Assembly: GCF_000979455.1 (NCBI RefSeq)
Contig: NZ_JJOY01000049.1
Span: 241,012 to 305,011, forward strand
Length of the DNA: 64,000 nucleotides
Origin: Methanosarcina sp. 2.H.T.1A.6
Lineage (GTDB): Archaea; Halobacteriota; Methanosarcinia; Methanosarcinales; Methanosarcinaceae
Direction: 5' to 3'
Part shown: positions 55,979 to 64,000 of the stretch, in pieces
Numbering within the stretch: position 1 is the stretch's first letter
How the letters are laid out: each line of letters opens with the position of its first letter
Program-made: the position numbers and the translations under genes
Notes under the pieces: generated by a model
The model's database searches: none
What the model saw: only the letters and a program-made list of their open reading frames with translations
Told to the model about the DNA's origin: nothing

Positions 55979-57043
55979 TCATTTTTCCTGTGGAATATCG
56001 GAATGTGAAAGCGCAAAGATTCCATATTCTGTTTTCAGAACAGGGATTTCGCTTCCTGCTTCTGCACTAAAGAACATTGGTTTTTTTATTGCAACAGTTT
56101 CATAGGTCACAGGGTCAAGCACAAGAATTGCATTTTCTTCGATTGAAACCAGAACTGTAAAAACTGCATCCCCAAGATTTGCAACTTTTTCTGCGCCTTT
56201 GAGCTCTTCAGGAGTCGAAATAAACCTGGTGCCATCTTCAAGGCTTATCCCGTTGACCTTTTTTCCTGAGCTTCTTATCTGGATAATCCTTCCCCTGAAC
56301 TTTATCACGTCCCCTGGCCTGAACTCCGGAAGGCGCATGGCGAAAGTAATCCTGTAGAGGTTTTTCCCGTCTTTCATCCCAACAAGGGTAGGGGACTCGG
56401 AAAAACTGCCTCCGAGTTCGTTAACGATCAGCCGGCATACCTGCCTGCTGGCGTTCATGGAGCCCATGTAGAGATCGATTCCCTCCTTCAGTTCAAGGGC
56501 TTCGCTTATAAAGGCAAGGCGGTCGCCTTTCTTCCTCATGCTTTCCATGGCTTCCCTGGCAATGGCAGAGCAGCGCCTCCTTTCCTCTTCAGTAGGGAAT
56601 CTGCCTGCTGCCCTTATCTGGATGATTGCTTCAAAGTATCCTCCGGACTCACGGCTGCACATATCGCAGGCTGTCCGCTGAATCCTTACTTCTGTCTCAG
56701 CTTCGGCATGGATTGGCTCTTCTTCCACGATTGCATCTATTTCGGCTCTCACCATGTATATATAAGGTGTAATTTCTTTTGGTTCCAGGCAGAGTTCCAC
56801 ATCTCCGGCTTCATTGTGGATAAAAAGGACATTTTCTACGGCTTTCAGCACCACTTCTTCTATATTGCCGATATTTTCCCAGCGGCTCCTGTGAAAGTAC
56901 GCTCCGCAGCTGGAACAGATCCTTACGTGGAGTACAAGGGGCAGCTCAATTGGTTTGAAGGTCTCAAAGAAACAGTCCCTGCAAACGGAATCAAAAAGTT
57001 TATCGCATTCTTTGCCGCATTTCGGGCATGTGATGGAATTCAT
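55979..57043 (-). CDS. NMD3-family ribosome export/biogenesis protein
   Basis: 354 residues. Zinc motifs CPKCGKECDKLFDSVCRDC and RICSSCGAYF, plus DMCSRESGGYFEAIIQIR. Archaeal NMD3 binds the 60S-like 50S subunit in late assembly. ATG 57043; its GAGGTTTT ribosome site lies inside a repeated transposon-end-like block. Confidence 0.9.
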   Translation of the reverse strand: MNSITCPKCGKECDKLFDSVCRDCFFETFKPIELPLVLHVRICSSCGAYFHRSRWENIGNIEEVVLKAVENVLFIHNEAGDVELCLEPKEITPYIYMVRAEIDAIVEEEPIHAEAETEVRIQRTACDMCSRESGGYFEAIIQIRAAGRFPTEEERRRCSAIAREAMESMRKKGDRLAFISEALELKEGIDLYMGSMNASRQVCRLIVNELGGSFSESPTLVGMKDGKNLYRITFAMRLPEFRPGDVIKFRGRIIQIRSSGKKVNGISLEDGTRFISTPEELKGAEKVANLGDAVFTVLVSIEENAILVLDPVTYETVAIKKPMFFSAEAGSEIPVLKTEYGIFALSHSDIPQEK

Positions 57044-57097
57044 AAAACCTCAGCAGGAAACCCCTGAGTCTTTAGCTCAGGGGAGGAATACGTCAAC
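57041..57097 (+). mobile_element. Right-end scar of an IS200/IS605-type element abutting nmd3
   Basis: CATAAAACCTCAGCAGGAAA followed by a perfect 8-bp hairpin CCCCTGAG/CTCAGGGG (57061-57083) and GAGG...GTCAAC. Shares 34 bp with 33877-33910. The nmd3 start codon (minus strand) is the first three bases. Confidence 0.6.
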
Positions 57098-57138
57098 TTC
57101 CACGTCCTGCTCTATTGAATTAGTTTTTTATTAATGTA

Positions 57139-57420
57139 ATGAGGGCGAATAAATCACCCTTCACCCACCTAAGTAGGGTAATGCGTATCCGAATTGTGGA
57201 CTTCAACCTAGTGAAGTTGGAGTGTAACCGCGTAGCTGGAACAAGTCAATTACGGAATCCGTCTTCCTCTCGATCTGATATGGAAAGGTTTCACGATGCA
57301 AGTACGTCCCTACCTCTCAGGACTATTTAACCGGGCATCCTTAGAGCCTGAAACTGAGGCGGCATTTCAGGGTAACTATTTCTTTCCTATAGTTTACCGA
57401 TTTTCCGAAGCTCCTAATCG
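57139..57420 (+). pseudogene. Decayed C terminus of a TnpB (OrfB/IS1341) gene
   Basis: The + frame at 57223-57330 reads VAGTSQLRNPSSSRSDMERF...STSLPLRTI, resembling the variable C-terminal extension of TnpB proteins, and is broken by stops. It leads into a right-end-like hairpin at 57448-57481. Recognised by pattern only. Confidence 0.4.
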
Positions 57421-57447
57421 GTGATCTGGTCAACCAGGGCTTGTCAG

Positions 57448-57481
57448 ACAAGTCCGAGTTTTTAGCTCAGGGGTGGTTGAC
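57448..57481 (+). mobile_element. Right end (RE/omega-RNA-like hairpin) of a decayed IS200/IS605-type element
   Basis: Ends TTTTTAGCTCAGGGGTGGTTGAC, matching the loop-stem-tail order of the 57041 scar (TAGCTCAGGGGAGG...GTCAAC) and of TnpB-element right ends. The preceding arm ACAAGTCCGAG pairs only partly. Confidence 0.5.
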
Positions 57482-57873
57482 CTATAATCCTTGCTGATGG
57501 TCTTCCTGGAATAGTAGGTCTCGGAGTGTTCAGAAAGTAAAGTCTCTATAGTAATACTGAACAGTTCACCTGTTAAGCACTCTCATGTTATTTAAGAATA
57601 GCTGGATTTGCTGTTCTTCCTGTTTGTTCATGCTCCCGGGTGTCTGACTGAAATGTCATTCCACCAGGCCAGTAAACTGCTGCATCTAATTTCTAAACAA
57701 ATGTTCAAAAATATATAGTTCGGAAACATATTTAATAGGCTTTTTCCTTATATAATCATTTGTATAATTCTACATGGTGTAGATAATTTCTAGCAGTTAA
57801 GTATTTGGGCAGGATATGTATCCGGGCAGAATATGCAGATTTTCATGGATTTTTGAAATTATTTCTTTCTATC
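57482..57873. other. Intergenic region after the IS remnant
   Basis: Nothing identified beyond AT-rich promoter-like sequence. Confidence 0.4.
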
Positions 57874-58215
57874 TCACATATTGAATATTATAACACCAGA
57901 TACGATAAACCCCATAGCAATTACTTTCTTACTGTCTATTTTTTCACAGAGCACCAATTTAGAAAGAATGAGTACCAGGACAAATTTTAAGGAGGTAGCT
58001 GTGTAAAATAACTTTAACGGGATTTCCTTAAGCGCGTACACTGTAAAAATAGTTACTATCACATACAAAATATATGCAGTAAATGTGCAGGGGTTCACAT
58101 ACGCGGCAGTAAATTTTTTTTCAGAGGACTGGTTTGCCCCTATTTTCAAAAGTGTCTGACTGACTCCTGTAAATGCGATTACTAATAACAAATAAAATGT
58201 AGAAGAAGTAATCAT
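57874..58215 (-). CDS. Half-size EamA/SMR-type membrane protein, A
   Basis: 113 residues, four membrane helices. Reads like an ArnF/SMR-type subunit (FTGVSQTLLKIGANQS, ALKEIPLKLFYTATSLKFVLVLILSKLVLCEKI, GFIVSGVIIFN). Overlaps the upstream subunit by 4 bp, so they are coupled. Likely forms a heterodimer to flip a lipid-linked sugar (inference). Confidence 0.72.
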   Translation of the reverse strand: MITSSTFYLLLVIAFTGVSQTLLKIGANQSSEKKFTAAYVNPCTFTAYILYVIVTIFTVYALKEIPLKLFYTATSLKFVLVLILSKLVLCEKIDSKKVIAMGFIVSGVIIFNM

Positions 58216-58595
58216 GTTTCTTCTCCCAAACTGCGGGATAGTATTAAAATTCCAAAGGATATGACGAGTAACCCTAAAACGTTATACCTGGTGATCTGTT
58301 CATGGAATAGAATTGCAGAACAAAATAATATCACAAAATTAACCAGGCTTATAAATGGATAAGCATATGAAAGTGGATAGTGTATCAGTGCTTGCTGCCA
58401 GACAATCGCCTGCAGTACAAGAAATACCAGGGAGAGCAAATAATAAATATTTGTGACTGTAATAAAAGGTGAAGCCTCTTTTATTGTCATCGCAGCGTAT
58501 TTTCCGCAAATTCCACTGCCTGCCTGTAAAAGTATGGAAAAAATTATCAGGCTAAAATAAAAGATCTGCTTTGTTTTAGATTCAATTTTATTCAA
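58212..58595 (-). CDS. Half-size EamA/SMR-type membrane protein, B
   Basis: 127 residues, four membrane helices with QALIHYPLSYAYPFISLVNFVILFCSAILFHEQIT, a typical EamA helix pair. Its start overlaps the glycosyltransferase stop by 8 bp. ArnE-like partner of the A protein. Confidence 0.72.
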   Translation of the reverse strand: MNKIESKTKQIFYFSLIIFSILLQAGSGICGKYAAMTIKEASPFITVTNIYYLLSLVFLVLQAIVWQQALIHYPLSYAYPFISLVNFVILFCSAILFHEQITRYNVLGLLVISFGILILSRSLGEET

Positions 58596-59325
58596 AGCAC
58601 CCCTCGCAGGATTTTACTTCATTTTTCTTTGACTGCCTGTTTAAACTCCACCATAAACGGAAGATTTGAGACCCCATGTCTATAACATCTCTTTTAAGAT
58701 TTACCGTCGTTGTGCCTCCATGCCTCCAGACTACCGGGAATTCTTTAACTTTAAATCCCCGAGACTGTGCAAGAACCATAAGTTCAGTATCCCAGAACCA
58801 GTGTTCATCCTGCACTTGATCAATTAGTTTAAACAACGGGTCTTTTTTAAAAGCCTTAAATCCACATTGATGGTCATATAACTTTGAGTGTAAAAAAGTG
58901 TGCACCAGAAAATTAAACCCTCTACTGGCTATGCCTCTTTTTAAGGGCCTTTTTACGTTGCTCTGAGGCATCATTCTGGAGCCTGTTGCAAAGTCATATC
59001 CTTCTACTGAGATTGATTCTATTAGTTCCTTCAGATGGCTCATATCAGTTGCAAGATCCACGTCAATATAACAAAGAACATCTCCAGATGCAAACTTAAA
59101 AGCCCTATTCAATGCTCTGCCACGCCCCTGGCGCGAATCCGAGTGAAGATGACTCACGTAGTTATGCTCCGTAGCAAGTTTACCAGCTACTCTATCTGTC
59201 CCGTCGCTGCTTCCATCTTCTGCTATAATAATCTCAAAAGAAGATGTGATTTCCTTAAGAGTTTCTGCAGTTTGGTTTACTGTTTTTTCTATTCTTGCTA
59301 CTTCGTTATAAGCCGGTAATATCAA
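58588..59325 (-). CDS. Family 2 glycosyltransferase (dolichol-phosphate sugar synthase type)
   Basis: 245 residues. GT2 GT-A fold: ILPAYNEVARIEKTV, EDGSSDGTDRVA, DxD motif YIDVDLATD, and DEHWFWDTELMVLAQSRG. Strong similarity to archaeal DPM1/AglD-like enzymes that move a sugar onto a polyprenyl phosphate. No membrane anchor. TTG start at 59325 is the only candidate (AGG upstream). Operon with the two EamA halves. Confidence 0.85.
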   Translation of the reverse strand: MILPAYNEVARIEKTVNQTAETLKEITSSFEIIIAEDGSSDGTDRVAGKLATEHNYVSHLHSDSRQGRGRALNRAFKFASGDVLCYIDVDLATDMSHLKELIESISVEGYDFATGSRMMPQSNVKRPLKRGIASRGFNFLVHTFLHSKLYDHQCGFKAFKKDPLFKLIDQVQDEHWFWDTELMVLAQSRGFKVKEFPVVWRHGGTTTVNLKRDVIDMGSQIFRLWWSLNRQSKKNEVKSCEGCFE

Positions 59326-59632
59326 CGAAACCTGTGTAATGTTAACACCCGAATAATGCTTGAATACTGGTTATTATCTATATAGTACCTCTATAGGCTA
59401 ACATTTTTAAAATTTCCACTATCAAAGATCGTTTCATTCTATTTAAATTAATTTGCTACCCTCTCTTGTTTATGTGTTTTTATGCGTTGAATTCTCAATA
59501 ATTGTATCTATTTTATAATTTAATTTTCTAATATTTGTTTATAGTTATCCTAACAAATTCTGAGAAATCCTAACAAAATTCAAAAAATAGTCAATGAAAT
59601 TCAAAATATATAGGGAGTTTTAGTCATAACTC

Positions 59633-59940
59633 TTATCTTCCGCAGATGTCCTCAAAAATAGCATTTTTCTTTCTATCATTTTTGGAGAATCCTTCCAAAT
59701 CTGCAATTATTATTTTAACTGAGTCTTCGAGAAATGGAAATGAATCTGTGAATGGAGGCACAAGGTCGAAAATTGTGGGAAATTTCAAAACACATGTTTG
59801 AATAACCGGGCAGTTTTCAGACAAAAAGATTGCAGCAAAAATTGTGGGAATTGAATCGGCATCTGCGGAAAGTGGGCCAACATTTATAACAAAGGGGAAA
59901 AGTACGAACTCGCCATTGTATAAGTATAATATACAAAAAA
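59633..59940 (-). pseudogene. Possible broken ORF
   Basis: From a TTG at 59824 a 63-residue frame (SENCPVIQTCVLKFPTIFDL) runs to a stop at 59633; the same frame is open upstream for another 35 codons (NGEFVLFPFVINVGPLSADA) without a start. An ATG in another frame (MASSYFSPLL-stop) overlaps, so a frameshift may separate start and body. No family recognised. Confidence 0.3.
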
Positions 59941-59996
59941 ATTTGCCTGCAGCCTTTCATTATGATGCATCGTATTTTTTAAAAAAGAAGAAAGTT

Positions 59997-60015
59997 CCGT
60001 GTCAGAGAGACACGG
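59997..60015 (-). terminator. Terminator of the cdh operon
   Basis: CCGTGTC-agaga-GACACGG, perfect 7-bp stem, followed on the minus strand by a T-rich tract, 30 bp past the cdhE stop. Confidence 0.75.
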
Positions 60016-60045
60016 ATCTGTAAAGTTTTCAATTTACATTCGGAC

Positions 60046-61455
60046 TTATTGTTTTGGGGGCCAGTTTTTCTCTATCCAGCCGGGGATACGGCCGGAGTCC
60101 ATTGGACCAACCTTAACATTTGCACCGAGTGTATCTTCGAGGTCACCCTGCAGACGAGCTGAGAGACCTGGAATGATAAGGGTGTTGTGGTTTGTGTCCG
60201 TCTTGAGGTCGAATCCTGCCTTTTCGAATGCGTCCTTTACCTTTGCGGAAGTCAGCTGACCACCGGCAACTGCAGCTTCCACCCCAATCCCATCGGTGTC
60301 AACTGCAAGCAGCCAGCACACGATTCCATTTGCTGAGATATCGCTTTCCACCGTGTAGTATGTAAGGGCGAAGTTTGTGGTGAAGAACACCGGAGAGTCT
60401 TTGTCCGGGGCTCCAACCTTATACATACCTCCGTCCACGGAGACCGGAGTCCTTGGGTCGGTGTAGATGGTTTCGGCCAGGTGCACTTCAGGCAGTGTGG
60501 AATAAGGCTCCATGCTGTGGAGGATCATTATGTCTCCGTACCTGATCGTGAATACTGAAGCCATAACGGTTTCCCAGTAGGAGGCACTTACAGGGTCTGC
60601 AATTCCTGCCATCCAGGCTGTGAGGGGGAGAGCCATGATCGGATATGCGATCTCGGTGTCGCCCATAATACCCGCTCTCCTGATTTTCAGGAAGTTGGTG
60701 AAGGTGTCCTTCAGGCCTTTGCCGCTTGGGTAGGTTCCCGGATCAAGCACAATGTCCTTGATACCTGCTTCTGCGAAAGTCTTTGCAAGGCTCTTGAGGG
60801 CGTCAAGGTCATTAAATGCCGAAACAACAACAGGGACCTTGTACTCAAGGGCGAGTTCTCCTACTTCTTTCCAGTTGTCCTTGTTTGCAGCGTAGAGCAG
60901 CGGGTTCTTGTCCTTTGCAACCTCAAGTCCTGCCTTCAGGACTGCGGGGTTAAAGGAACAGAAGATCATAGGCAGGCCTATTTCTGCTACCTTCTTGACA
61001 GCAGCAGCGAACTTTGCCGGGTCGTTGGAAGCGGCTTTTATTGCCACACCATCGAGAAGCAGGTTGCGACCTACATAGAACTTCTTGAAGTCTGCGATCT
61101 TATTTACCCTCTCAATAAGGGCAGCTTCTTCCATGTTGTCTGAAACATCGAAGAACATCTTTGTCTTATTGAAGAATGTGAGCTTGTGGCGGTACAGGAC
61201 ATCGTCTCCCCCGATGTTTGCTGCCTTTTCGCCTACTCCTATGGTAACCTGGCGGATCTCGGGGGCAAGGAGCCTGTCGAGTTCTGCCAGCTTCTTTGCG
61301 TACTTCTTTTCCTTAATTAGCGGGGGACAGTTTTCAGTCTTTCCGGACCTGTCGATCAGCTTGGAAGCAAATGCCATACATGTAGGCTCACCACATTCTC
61401 CACAGTTTGTCTGGGGTAGGTACTTGTAGGCTTCTAATGGGCTGTTTATTTTCAT
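60046..61455 (-). CDS. cdhE: Acetyl-CoA decarbonylase/synthase gamma subunit (corrinoid Fe-S protein large subunit)
   Basis: 469 residues. N-terminal [4Fe-4S] domain YLPQTNCGECGEPTC...C (C18, C21, C26, C43), TIM-barrel methyl-binding domain, and a C-terminal cobamide-binding region. Together with CdhD it carries the methyl group between ACS and tetrahydrosarcinapterin. GGAGGTG site 6 nt before ATG 61455, and 3 bp after cdhD. Last gene of the cdh operon. Confidence 0.96.
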   Translation of the reverse strand: MKINSPLEAYKYLPQTNCGECGEPTCMAFASKLIDRSGKTENCPPLIKEKKYAKKLAELDRLLAPEIRQVTIGVGEKAANIGGDDVLYRHKLTFFNKTKMFFDVSDNMEEAALIERVNKIADFKKFYVGRNLLLDGVAIKAASNDPAKFAAAVKKVAEIGLPMIFCSFNPAVLKAGLEVAKDKNPLLYAANKDNWKEVGELALEYKVPVVVSAFNDLDALKSLAKTFAEAGIKDIVLDPGTYPSGKGLKDTFTNFLKIRRAGIMGDTEIAYPIMALPLTAWMAGIADPVSASYWETVMASVFTIRYGDIMILHSMEPYSTLPEVHLAETIYTDPRTPVSVDGGMYKVGAPDKDSPVFFTTNFALTYYTVESDISANGIVCWLLAVDTDGIGVEAAVAGGQLTSAKVKDAFEKAGFDLKTDTNHNTLIIPGLSARLQGDLEDTLGANVKVGPMDSGRIPGWIEKNWPPKQ

Positions 61456-61458
61456 TTT

Positions 61459-62772
61459 TTACACCTCCGCTCCGATCCAGTTGGCAATGTCCACAGGCTC
61501 TGCCTCAATTGAGCCAAAGAGTGTCTGGGTTATCTGCTTCAGAACAGCTACCGAGGTTGGGTGCATCATCATGAATAGGTCGTTTCCTGCAAGTGCAAGG
61601 GACAGCCCTGTGACGATTTCCCATATAGGTCCTCTGTACTCTCTTGGGCCCCAGTCAGAATCCTGTCCCAATGGAGAGCTAACCATCCAGGACTCACGGG
61701 CACCCCATGCGTTGGTGGTACCTGAGGACATCGGGAAGGTCAGTTCGTCATCACCCATAAGGGCTGCAAGTCTGATACGCTCCATGTTGGTGTAAGCATA
61801 GTCGAGACCATACCCCAGGGCTGCAGTGGTTGGGTCCATTATGATCCTGTCTCTGGGCACATTGCACTGCTTCATGAGTTTCCTGTTCAGTTCCTTCTGG
61901 GCATTCATGTCCAGCTGGGTCCAGGAAAGCACATCGTGGTCGTACTTTAATGCGGCCTCTGCAATTGCTGCATAGTCAAGGTTCAGGCTGGCAGATGCAA
62001 GTAGACAGCGTTCGCCTTCTGCAACTTCTGCTGCTTTTGCCAGGACTTCGGGGTCTTTCTGTGGGTTCCCTGATCCACCAATGGCTATTGGCACATCAAC
62101 GGCCTGCAGTACTTCTTCAACGGTCTTGGCTGCATCCTTGGGGGAAGTGTCCTTAATGAGCGGGTCGGTTGAAATCAGGTGGATGGTGATCATGTCGGCG
62201 TTGAACTTTTCAACGTTCTTCTTTGCCCATTCTCCAGGGCTGTCCATGACCTCATCGTAGTTCTCCTTGACAGCTTTTGCAAGCCCTATTCTCATGTCGA
62301 ACACGTCAATTGTGACCTGGTTCCTGTTCGGCATTGGAGCGTCAAAGAAGAACGGAAGAGCTTTTTCGCCACCCAGCATTACCTGCTTTCCACGGCTTCC
62401 GCCGTCTGCAGAGGTGTTGCCTATGGGTACTTCCTGAATCTGAGTTGTCCATTCTGCGATATTAGCAACATCAAACTTTGCAGAGATGATATCCTTGAGT
62501 TTCGGGGCTGCCAGAGCAGGGGAAACTGCGGGAGCTGCTGCCTGTGCACCAAAGCCTACTGGATATCCAAACATACCGGCTATTCTTGCGAAGTGCTGGG
62601 CAAGTACTGCACTCTCCTGCCCGAGAGCTGCTGCAAGCATCGGGTCAAAGCCGCCTCCGAGTCCACCGAGATCAATCTCAATGTCCCCTTCGATAGTCAC
62701 ACCTTCGAGGGCTTCTACATCCATTCCCGCGAACATGTTTGTTATATCTGATAACTTCATTTTCTTTGCCAT
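61459..62772 (-). CDS. cdhD: Acetyl-CoA decarbonylase/synthase delta subunit (corrinoid protein small subunit)
   Basis: 437 residues. TIM barrel with [22 protein letters not shown] and cobamide-site region [36 protein letters not shown]. It heterodimerises with CdhE and handles the methyl group. GTGAGGT before ATG 62772. Confidence 0.96.
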   Translation of the reverse strand: MAKKMKLSDITNMFAGMDVEALEGVTIEGDIEIDLGGLGGGFDPMLAAALGQESAVLAQHFARIAGMFGYPVGFGAQAAAPAVSPALAAPKLKDIISAKFDVANIAEWTTQIQEVPIGNTSADGGSRGKQVMLGGEKALPFFFDAPMPNRNQVTIDVFDMRIGLAKAVKENYDEVMDSPGEWAKKNVEKFNADMITIHLISTDPLIKDTSPKDAAKTVEEVLQAVDVPIAIGGSGNPQKDPEVLAKAAEVAEGERCLLASASLNLDYAAIAEAALKYDHDVLSWTQLDMNAQKELNRKLMKQCNVPRDRIIMDPTTAALGYGLDYAYTNMERIRLAALMGDDELTFPMSSGTTNAWGARESWMVSSPLGQDSDWGPREYRGPIWEIVTGLSLALAGNDLFMMMHPTSVAVLKQITQTLFGSIEAEPVDIANWIGAEV

Positions 62773-63020
62773 GTAAACCTCACCGTTTCCGTAATTTTTC
62801 CGTTTTTGTGAGTGACTTTATAATAAAGAATATAATACAGAACGTGTTTCCAGATGTTTTTCCCTTTTATAGGAACAGGGACCGGGGCAGGAACGAATCC
62901 TGCTCCGTTATTCTGATTATTTCAAATGCCGTTTCAAGCTCTTAAACCTGACATGGGCTCCTGTTCTCTTTTTCCGGTATGGTTTTCTGCATAATCCACA
63001 GGTTCAAAAGGAAGCTGGGG

Positions 63021-63782
63021 TCAGAACCCCAGTCTTTGTACTATATTTTCGACTTCTACTGCAGCAACCGAATCATCCGGGATTTCAAAGAGAGGTATAC
63101 CTTTTATGTCCATTTCCTCTATTTTCGGGTCGAGGGGTATCACACCTATCAGGTTCAGTTTCAGGTCCCCTGCCAGTTTCACGAGCTCTTCGCGGTTTGC
63201 ATCTGTAACTTTGTTTGCAATAACGTGAATTTTGCCAACATTTGAATCCAGTTCACTCACAAGTTCACGAATTCTTTCTGCAGTCCTGAATCCTCTGCGT
63301 GATGCGTCGGTTACAACAATCAGATCATCAATGTCCCGGATAATCTTCCTGCTGAAATGCTCAAGCCCGGCTTCCGCATCAATGACAACTACATCATAAT
63401 TCACGATCAGTTTGTCCATGATGCCCCGGAGGAGGTTGTTTACATAGCAGTAGCAGCCTGAACCTTCGGGCCTGCCCATTACCAGCAGGTCGTATCCCGG
63501 CATTTCTTCAATGATCTCATATACTTTACTTTTGAGTACCGATTCCTTGTTCATATCGGGGTTATCAGGCCTCGGTTTTGTGATTTCAGCCTGCAGGAAC
63601 TCCTTTGCATCCCCGATTGTTTTTACGTTTTCACAGCCAAGGGTCTCAGGCAGGTTAGTATCTGCGTCTGCATCAACTGCCAGTGTAAACTTCCCGTTTT
63701 TGGAAAGGTAACGGATCAGAAGAGCCGCTACCGCTGTTTTACCAGTTCCGCCTTTTCCCGTTATTGCAATTACTTTAGTCAC
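63021..63782 (-). CDS. CooC-type nickel-insertion ATPase
   Basis: 253 residues, MinD/ParA-like. Deviant Walker A GKGGTGKTAVAALL at the N terminus, switch region DADADTNLPETLGCENV, a metal-binding CYCYVNNLLRG (CxC), and VVIDAEAGLEHFSRK. The CooC family loads nickel into CODH/ACS. Position between cdhC and cdhD is the standard order. GTG start at 63782 behind GGGGTATG. Confidence 0.92.
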   Translation of the reverse strand: MTKVIAITGKGGTGKTAVAALLIRYLSKNGKFTLAVDADADTNLPETLGCENVKTIGDAKEFLQAEITKPRPDNPDMNKESVLKSKVYEIIEEMPGYDLLVMGRPEGSGCYCYVNNLLRGIMDKLIVNYDVVVIDAEAGLEHFSRKIIRDIDDLIVVTDASRRGFRTAERIRELVSELDSNVGKIHVIANKVTDANREELVKLAGDLKLNLIGVIPLDPKIEEMDIKGIPLFEIPDDSVAAVEVENIVQRLGF

Positions 63783-63838
63783 AGCATACCCCTTTTGGAT
63801 TGTTTTTCTGTTTTAGGCAATAGCCTGTCGTCACTCAG

Positions 63839-64000
63839 TTATTTCTTTTCCTTCTTCTCGCTGATGATCATCCTGTCAATGGTGATCTTTGCGTTCTTGA
63901 AGGTCAGCTTTATTCCGCTGCCTGAACCGCCGGACATCATTGGCATTGCAGGCATCTGGAAGCCGGCTGCAGGCATCATCATTGGAGCGGCTGCAACTGC
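63839..64000 (-). CDS. cdhC: C-terminal end of the ACS beta subunit (cdhC), cut by the window edge
   Basis: 54 codons up to the right edge, encoding a Met/Ala/Pro-rich linker (APMMMPAAGFQMPAMPMM), a GGSGSGIKLTFKN strand and EKKEKK tail. The upstream accessory, cdhD and cdhE genes identify it as the acetyl-CoA synthase subunit. The catalytic part lies outside the window. Confidence 0.85.
   Translation of the reverse strand, partial: AVAAAPMMMPAAGFQMPAMPMMSGGSGSGIKLTFKNAKITIDRMIISEKKEKK

Larger units (their letters stand above)
59326..60045. other. Intergenic region with a decayed coding remnant and the cdh terminator
   Basis: Minus-strand reading 59633-59940 looks coding (see pseudogene) but has no valid start. 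The cdh operon terminator is at 59997-60015. Confidence 0.5.

Noticed and set aside
57041..57481. A complete IS200/IS605 transposon
   Set aside because: No intact tnpA or tnpB frame and only right-end-like hairpins; called as remnants instead.

Overview
The window comes from a methanogenic archaeon of the genus Methanosarcina. M. acetivorans or a close relative fits best, but the species is inferred from memory of gene order, not from a search. The pointers are the acetyl-CoA decarbonylase/synthase genes in the order cdhC - accessory ATPase - cdhD - cdhE, paired membrane pyrophosphatases, archaeal informational genes (TFE, aCPSF1, NMD3, proteasome beta, archaeal ProRS), PEF-CTERM surface proteins, AT-rich spacers with TATA boxes, and many TTG or GTG starts behind strong GGAGGTGA-like ribosome binding sites.

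Layout. 1-3.1 kb: tail of an unknown gene, a Cys-rich DUF protein, an ArsR repressor, and a thioredoxin lipoprotein/CcdA pair. 3.4-10.4 kb: a metalloid and thiol-redox island with an Acr3 arsenite exporter, a double universal-stress protein, a second copy of the Cys-rich DUF, two modules of 76-77-residue glutaredoxin-like protein plus ArsP-type permease, a second ArsR, a DGC zinc protein, and a 52-residue Cys-rich protein. Six inverted repeats of the form ATATCAA-N6-TTGATAT link parts of this island into a likely ArsR regulon. 10.9-15.4 kb: CorA, a DsrE/F/H (TusDCB-like) sulfur-relay set, and two tandem HTH/[4Fe-4S] regulators formed by a segmental duplication that left a dsrE relic. 15.8-17.3 kb: amt-glnK. 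18.8-22.8 kb: accessory surface region with two PEF-CTERM proteins sharing an upstream element, a CTP-transferase-like lipid kinase, and PKD-protein relics. 22.9-33.8 kb: geranylgeranyl reductase, a TPR protein, pyruvate kinase, class I aldolase, three tRNAs, two zinc-ribbon miniproteins, cobT and proS. 34.3-38.7 kb: sepF-zpr1, a PUA protein, and two paralogous MFS transporters. 39.9-45.0 kb: divergent K+-independent and K+-dependent membrane pyrophosphatases. 45.5-57.0 kb: housekeeping genes (DHPS-like, ftsZ, HAD, aCPSF1, psmB, HD, tfe, ATP-grasp, nmd3). 57.0-57.5 kb: a decayed IS200/IS605-type element. 57.9-59.3 kb: a lipid-sugar module (GT2 plus two half-size EamA/SMR proteins). 60.0 kb to the end: cdh operon, read on the minus strand.

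How the parts work together. The cdh operon cleaves acetyl-CoA for methane formation. Pyruvate kinase, aldolase and the pyrophosphatases belong to central metabolism and energy conservation. The least-described parts are the metal/thiol island with its shared operator, the Fe-S regulator/DsrEFH cluster (whose Fe-S domain has the same Cys spacing as CdhE in this window), and the PEF-CTERM pair with its common upstream element. Transposon scars (33.9, 45.4, 57.1 and 57.5 kb) resemble right ends of TnpB-type elements.
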